From: Thermohalobaculum sp050331395
GTDB lineage: Bacteria; Pseudomonadota; Alphaproteobacteria; Rhodobacterales; Rhodobacteraceae
Direction of reading: 5' to 3'
DNA: 64,000 nt
Assembly (NCBI GenBank): GCA_050331395.1
Contig: JBHJGX010000017.1
Location: forward strand, 6,148-70,147
The translations under genes were made by a program, and so were the position numbers. Shown here piece by piece: positions 60,069-64,000 of this stretch. Positions within the stretch are counted from its first letter, which is position 1; the number at the start of each line of letters is the position of its first letter. The notes under the pieces are model-generated. The model was not told where the DNA came from. It did not search any database and worked only from the letters and a program-made list of their open reading frames with translations.

Positions 60069-61037
60069 ATGCTGAGCGACCTCGTCTATATCGTGCTCGG
60101 GCTCGTTCTCCTCGTCGGCGCCGGCGACGCGCTGGTTCGCGGAGCCGTGGCCCTCTCGCTCCGCCTCGGGCTCTCGGCCATGCTGGTCAGCGCCACGGTC
60201 GTCGCCTTCGGAACCTCGGCGCCCGAGCTTCTGATCTCGGTGCAGGCCGCGCTCGCCGGGTCGCCGGGGATCGCGCTCGGCAATGTCGTCGGCTCGAACA
60301 TCGCGAATGTGCTCCTCGTACTCGGCGTGCCCGCGCTGATCCGGCCGCTGGCGGGCTGCGGGACCGAAGCGCATCGAAACCTCTATTTCATGATCGCGGC
60401 GACGGCGCTCTTCACGGCGCTGGTCTTCAGCGGCGAGATCGCCCTTCTCGGCGGGCTGGCGCTTCTTGCTCTGACCGCGCTCATGGTCGGCGACTCGGTG
60501 CGCATCGCGCTCCGCGGCGGCGGCAACGGCCCCTCCGAGGCGGATCTGGCCGAGATCGAGGACATCGACCCGCATATGGATGTCTGGAAGGTCCTGCTGC
60601 TCATCGGCGCCGGGCTGATCGGCCTGCCCCTCGGCGCGCATCTTCTCGTCGACGGCGCCCAGAGCATCGCCCGCGATCTCGGCGTGTCCGAGGCGGTCAT
60701 CGGCCTCACGATCGTGGCGATCGGTACGTCGTTACCGGAACTGGCAACCACCGTCGTCGCGGCGATCCGCGGGCAAGCGGACGTCGCCATCGGCAACGTC
60801 ATAGGTTCCAACATCTTTAACATCACCGCGATCATCGGCACGGCTGCCCTCTTTGCGCCGCTGCCGATCCCGCCCGAGATCCTCACCCGCGACGTCTGGG
60901 TCATGCTGCTCGCGAGCGCGGTCCTGGTTCCTTACGTGCTCTTTTGCCGCTCTTTCGGCCGCGCGACGGGCACGGCTTTCGTCCTGGCCTATGCGGGCTA
61001 TCTCTGTTTCACCGCGACCGCAGCGACGGCCGGCTGA
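60069..61037 (+). CDS. Calcium/sodium antiporter (YrbG-type, CaCA family)
   Basis: 322 residues with ten membrane helices in two inverted halves. Both alpha-repeats are visible: VVAFGTSAPELLISVQAAL with NVVGSNIANVLLVLG, and IVAIGTSLPELATTVVAAI with NVIGSNIFNITAIIG. These form the cation sites. It exchanges Na+ or H+ for Ca2+ across the inner membrane. Between the halves lies an acidic loop (SEADLAEIEDIDPHMD). AAGGA precedes the ATG at 60069. Confidence 0.93.
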   Translation: MLSDLVYIVLGLVLLVGAGDALVRGAVALSLRLGLSAMLVSATVVAFGTSAPELLISVQAALAGSPGIALGNVVGSNIANVLLVLGVPALIRPLAGCGTEAHRNLYFMIAATALFTALVFSGEIALLGGLALLALTALMVGDSVRIALRGGGNGPSEADLAEIEDIDPHMDVWKVLLLIGAGLIGLPLGAHLLVDGAQSIARDLGVSEAVIGLTIVAIGTSLPELATTVVAAIRGQADVAIGNVIGSNIFNITAIIGTAALFAPLPIPPEILTRDVWVMLLASAVLVPYVLFCRSFGRATGTAFVLAYAGYLCFTATAATAG

Positions 61038-61054
61038 GCATTTCGGGAGGCGGC

Positions 61055-61843
61055 ATGGGGCCGGGACGCGCGCTTATCACCGGCGGCGCCAGACGGATCG
61101 GGCGGGCCCTCGCCCTCGATCTTGCGGCGGCGGGCTGGGATGTGGCGATCCATTACAATGGATCGGCTGAGGCGGCTGAGGCGACCGTGGCTGAGATCAG
61201 GGAGGCCGCCCGGCGGGGGGTCGCGCTCCGGGGCGATCTGCTCGACCCGCGCGCCGTGCCCGATCTGGTGCCGACCGCAGCCGAAACGCTCGGCGGGCCG
61301 CTCACGCTTCTCGTGAACAATGCATCGCTCTTCGAGAACGACCGCGTGGGGTCCATCACCGCCGAGACTTGGTCACGTGCCATGGAAACCAACCTGCACG
61401 GCCCGGTCCTGCTGACCCAGGCCTTTGCCGCGCAGGCGCCCCGCGCCGCCGTCGATCCAGCGGGAGAGCCCGTTGCGCAGGCCGTCGTCGTCAACCTCAT
61501 CGACCAGCGGGTGTGGAAGCCGACGCCGTTCTTTCAATCCTACACGCTCGCGAAATCCGCGCTCCTGAGCTTTACCCGCACCGCCGCGCAAGCGCTTGCG
61601 CCCGACATCCGGGTTGCGGCGATCGGGCCTGGGCCGACCCTGCGCGCCGAGCGCCAGTCCGAGGCGCATTTCCGTCGGCAACGCGCCGCCTGCGTCCTCA
61701 GCCGCGGCTCGGATCCGGAGGATATCGCGGCGGCCCTGCGGTTCATCATCGGTTGCAAGGCGTTTACCGGTCAGATGCTCGCGATCGACGGAGGCCAGCA
61801 CCTTGCCTGGGAGACGCCGGACGTCCAAGGCGTCGATCTGTGA
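61055..61843 (+). CDS. SDR family oxidoreductase, pteridine reductase/FolM-like
   Basis: 262 residues. The N-terminal ITGGARRIGRALALDLA, with Arg in the NADPH loop (TGGARRIG), is typical of FolM and PTR1 pteridine reductases; LLVNNASLFENDRVG and the catalytic QSYTLAKSALLSFT follow. These enzymes reduce dihydromonapterin, dihydrobiopterin or dihydrofolate. The exact substrate is not certain. GGGAGG precedes the ATG at 61055, 17 bp after the antiporter gene. Confidence 0.85.
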   Translation: MGPGRALITGGARRIGRALALDLAAAGWDVAIHYNGSAEAAEATVAEIREAARRGVALRGDLLDPRAVPDLVPTAAETLGGPLTLLVNNASLFENDRVGSITAETWSRAMETNLHGPVLLTQAFAAQAPRAAVDPAGEPVAQAVVVNLIDQRVWKPTPFFQSYTLAKSALLSFTRTAAQALAPDIRVAAIGPGPTLRAERQSEAHFRRQRAACVLSRGSDPEDIAAALRFIIGCKAFTGQMLAIDGGQHLAWETPDVQGVDL

Positions 61844-62134
61844 GCGTGACCGGCCGGATGGGAGGGTTTTCCACGTCTCACAGCCCTACGATCGTGGAGG
61901 GTCTCACCGGCGGGACGGCCCTAATGTGTTGCAAAGCGCAAAGCAAGAATTTTAAGTTTCCCAGACATTTCAATGCCTTAAAAGATTGCATAAAATTTAG
62001 GCACACCGATGAAAGGTTAATGATCCCGGTTTTCTGGACCGGTCGCCCAGAGGTTTCCCACATTGTTATCCACAGGTTTCGGGGAGATCTTTTCGCTTGA
62101 AGCCGGCCGCGGATTTACCCCACGAACCTGACCC
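61844..62134. other. AT-rich intergenic region upstream of uvrC
   Basis: This 291-bp gap is markedly AT-rich between about 61920 and 62060, against the high-GC background. It contains two adjacent DnaA-box-like sequences at its downstream end (62054-62062 and 62066-62074). Candidate -10 elements (for example TAAAAT at 61991-61996) occur but no confident promoter pair. No ORF with recognisable content. It must hold the uvrC promoter. Confidence 0.5.
62066..62074 (+). promoter_or_regulatory. Perfect DnaA box
   Basis: TTATCCACA at 62066-62074 is the strict DnaA-box consensus. Four bases before it, TTTCCCACA (62054-62062) differs from the relaxed consensus TTWTNCACA by one base. The pair lies 61 bp upstream of the uvrC start codon at the edge of an AT-rich stretch. 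Binding of DnaA would link uvrC expression to replication or mark an auxiliary site; both are inference. Confidence 0.55.
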
Positions 62135-64000
62135 ATGAGTGACGCCGATTCGACCTCGTCCACGACCGATGCCGGCCCCCGGCCCGCCGTCGTGACCGGA
62201 CCCGATGTCATCAAGGGCTACCTGCCGCGGCTTAAGGACAAGCCGGGCGTCTACCGGATGCTCGACCGAACGGGCGAGGTCCTTTATGTTGGAAAGGCGC
62301 GCGCCCTCAAGAAGCGTGTCGCGTCCTATGCGAAATTTGGCGGACACACGAACCGGATTGCTCGGATGATCGCCGAGACGGCCGCGATGGAGTTCATTTC
62401 CACCGAGACCGAGACCGAGGCTCTGCTCCTCGAGGCGAACCTCATCAAACAGCTCCGACCGCGGTTCAACGTCCTGCTGCGCGACGACAAATCCTTTCCG
62501 CACATTCTCATCGAGGCCGGCGCCTATCCGCTCATGCGTAAACATCGGGGCGCGCGAAAGGACAAAGGCCAGTATTTCGGCCCGTTCGCCTCGGCCGGCG
62601 CGGTCAATCGCACGCTAAATCAGATGCAAAAGGCGTTTCTGCTCCGCACCTGTACGGACAGCGTCTTTGAAAGCCGGACCCGTCCGTGCCTTCTTTATCA
62701 AATCAAACGCTGCAGCGCGCCCTGCGTCGGCTATGTGTCGGAGGAGGACTATGCGGCTCTCGTCGAGGATGCCTGCCGGTTCCTCGAAGGGCGCTCGACC
62801 CGCGTGCAGCAGGACCTGGCCGCGCGGATGACCGAAGCGGCGCGCGGTATGGAGTTCGAGCGCGCGGCCATCTATCGCGACCGGATCCGCGCAATGGCCC
62901 AGATCCAGGGGCATCAGGGCATCAATCCGCGCGTCACTGCCGAGGCCGATGTGATCGCCCTCCACCGCGAAGGCGGCCAAGCCTGCGTGCAGGTCTTCTT
63001 CTTCCGCAGTCACCAAAATTGGGGAAACCGGGCGCATTTCCCACGGATCTCCGCCGAAGACAGCGACGAGACCATTCTGGAGGCGTTCCTCGGCCAGTTC
63101 TACTCAGAGAAATCGCCGCCCCGGATGGTGCTTCTCAGTCACGAGACCCCCGGTCAGGCTCTCCTCGCCGAGGCACTCGCCACGCTCGCCGGGCGCCGGG
63201 TCGCCGTCGCTGTCCCGCAACGGGGCGAAAAGCGCGAACTGGTCGATCATGCCCGGCAAAACGCCCGGGAAGCGCTCGCCCGCAAACTCGCCGAGAGCGC
63301 GAGCCAGGCCAAACTGCTCGACGGGCTTGCGGAGGCCTTCGGGCTGGACAGCCCGCCCGGACGGATCGAGGTCTATGACAACAGCCACATTCAAGGCGCC
63401 AACGCCGTCGGCGCGATGATCGTCGCGGGCCCCGAGGGCTTTCACAAAAGCCAGTACCGGAAGTTCAACATCAAAGACGCGGAGCTTACCCCCGGGGACG
63501 ATTTCGGCATGATGCGGGAGGTGCTGACACGGCGGTTCTCCCGCCTCGTGCGCGAGGAGCCGGACAGGGAAAGCGGATCGTGGCCGGATCTCGTGCTGAT
63601 CGATGGCGGCGCTGGCCAGATCTCGGCCGCCGCCGAGGTGCTGACCGAGCTTGGGATCGAGGATATGGCGCTCTTCGGCGTGGCGAAGGGAACGGACCGG
63701 GATGCGGGCAAGGAGATCTTTCATGCCCCCGGGCGGCGGCCCTTCGCGCTGCCGTTTCGGGATCCGACGCTCTATTTCATCCAAAGGCTCCGGGACGAGG
63801 CGCACCGCTTCGCCATCGGGGCGCATCGGGCGAAGCGCGCAAAGGCGACCACCGCCTCGCCCCTCGACGAGATCGCCGGGATCGGACCGGCCCGCAAGCG
63901 GGCGCTTCTTTCGCATTTCGGATCGGCAAAAGCGGTCAGCCGCGCGGGGCTCCAGGACCTTAAAGCGGTGGAGGGGATCTCGGCGGCCATGGCCGAGACG
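62135..64000 (+). CDS. uvrC: Excinuclease ABC subunit C (3' end cut by window)
   Basis: 622 codons, open to the end of the window. After a short N-terminal extension, LKDKPGVYRMLDRTGEVLYVGKA is the GIY-YIG nuclease domain (3' incision), MEFERAAIYRDRIRAMAQIQ the UVR domain that binds UvrB, IEVYDNSHIQGANAVGAMIV and VLIDGGAGQ the RNase H-like 5' nuclease, and IAGIGPARKRALLSHFGS the C-terminal HhH motif. Only a few residues are missing. It performs dual incision in nucleotide excision repair with UvrA and UvrB. There is no clear Shine-Dalgarno sequence before the ATG at 62135. Confidence 0.97.
   Translation, partial: MSDADSTSSTTDAGPRPAVVTGPDVIKGYLPRLKDKPGVYRMLDRTGEVLYVGKARALKKRVASYAKFGGHTNRIARMIAETAAMEFISTETETEALLLEANLIKQLRPRFNVLLRDDKSFPHILIEAGAYPLMRKHRGARKDKGQYFGPFASAGAVNRTLNQMQKAFLLRTCTDSVFESRTRPCLLYQIKRCSAPCVGYVSEEDYAALVEDACRFLEGRSTRVQQDLAARMTEAARGMEFERAAIYRDRIRAMAQIQGHQGINPRVTAEADVIALHREGGQACVQVFFFRSHQNWGNRAHFPRISAEDSDETILEAFLGQFYSEKSPPRMVLLSHETPGQALLAEALATLAGRRVAVAVPQRGEKRELVDHARQNAREALARKLAESASQAKLLDGLAEAFGLDSPPGRIEVYDNSHIQGANAVGAMIVAGPEGFHKSQYRKFNIKDAELTPGDDFGMMREVLTRRFSRLVREEPDRESGSWPDLVLIDGGAGQISAAAEVLTELGIEDMALFGVAKGTDRDAGKEIFHAPGRRPFALPFRDPTLYFIQRLRDEAHRFAIGAHRAKRAKATTASPLDEIAGIGPARKRALLSHFGSAKAVSRAGLQDLKAVEGISAAMAET

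Noticed and set aside
61844..62134. Possible chromosomal origin of replication
   Set aside because: Only one perfect and one imperfect DnaA box, and no dnaA, hemE or parAB neighbours. Kept as a DnaA-box observation only.
1..64000. tRNA, rRNA, CRISPR arrays, IS elements or phage genes
   Set aside because: I looked through the intergenic stretches for T-loop-like motifs, regularly spaced repeats and transposase or integrase signatures in the translations and found none that I could support.

Overview
The window is a GC-rich, densely packed chromosomal segment from an alphaproteobacterium, most likely a member of the Rhodobacterales (Rhodobacteraceae/Paracoccaceae). The evidence is the high GC content with few intergenic spaces, two VPLPA-CTERM proteins, alphaproteobacterial families (DUF2125, DUF3429, COQ9 next to rpsU, DUF3035 lipoprotein, YdcH-purE-purK), a glycerol ABC transporter of the GlpSTPQV type and a uvrC preceded by a pteridine-reductase-like SDR. 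I saw no phage, IS transposase, CRISPR, tRNA or rRNA gene. The species assignment is inference.

Layout. 1-200: start of groES (minus strand) with a CIRCE operator. 0.4-7.7 kb: small accessory genes (VPLPA-CTERM, TraB/GumN, DUF3429, DCC, DUF2125, YegP), then a divergent pair of cyclic-imine reductases (DpkA-like and ProC-like). This stretch carries two inverted copies of a 199-bp intergenic repeat. 7.7-9.5 kb: leuA with a leader peptide containing four consecutive Leu codons. 9.5-12 kb: BASS transporter and EEP-family protein. 12.1-17.8 kb: complete cell-shape operon mreB-mreC-mreD-mrdA-rodA. 17.9-23.6 kb: second VPLPA-CTERM protein, GhrA-type reductase, DUF502 protein, peptide-type solute-binding protein, a putative small RNA, and 3-hydroxybutyrate dehydrogenase. 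23.8-34 kb: glycerol regulon, with the ABC transporter operon on the minus strand divergent from glpD and glpK. 34.2-36.5 kb: META-domain protein, DUF2237, SYLF protein, Zur-like regulator. 36.6-39.4 kb: lutABC lactate oxidation. 39.6-50.6 kb: rplY, orphan TRAP binding protein, ileS, lspA, DUF3035 lipoprotein, M16 peptidase pair, panC, ICMT-like methyltransferase. 50.6-56.1 kb: esterase, CaiD-type hydratase with an ADP-forming CoA ligase, hydrolase, phosphatase. 56.2-64 kb: rpsU/COQ9, DUF1993, purK-purE-ydcH, a small Cys-rich membrane protein, Ca/Na antiporter, SDR and uvrC (cut by the window end).

Functional themes. The Mre/PBP2/RodA block is the elongasome. Glycerol is imported by the ABC system, phosphorylated by GlpK and oxidised by GlpD. 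LutABC oxidises L-lactate, and BdhA plus a PHB-depolymerase-like esterase fit polyhydroxybutyrate turnover. The most interesting non-coding signals are a promoter-hairpin-terminator unit at 22.6-22.7 kb that looks like an unannotated small RNA, the leuA leader at 7.74-7.83 kb, and the 199-bp inverted repeat pair at 4.74-4.94 and 6.58-6.78 kb. All assignments come from reading the sequence and remembered family features; no search was run.
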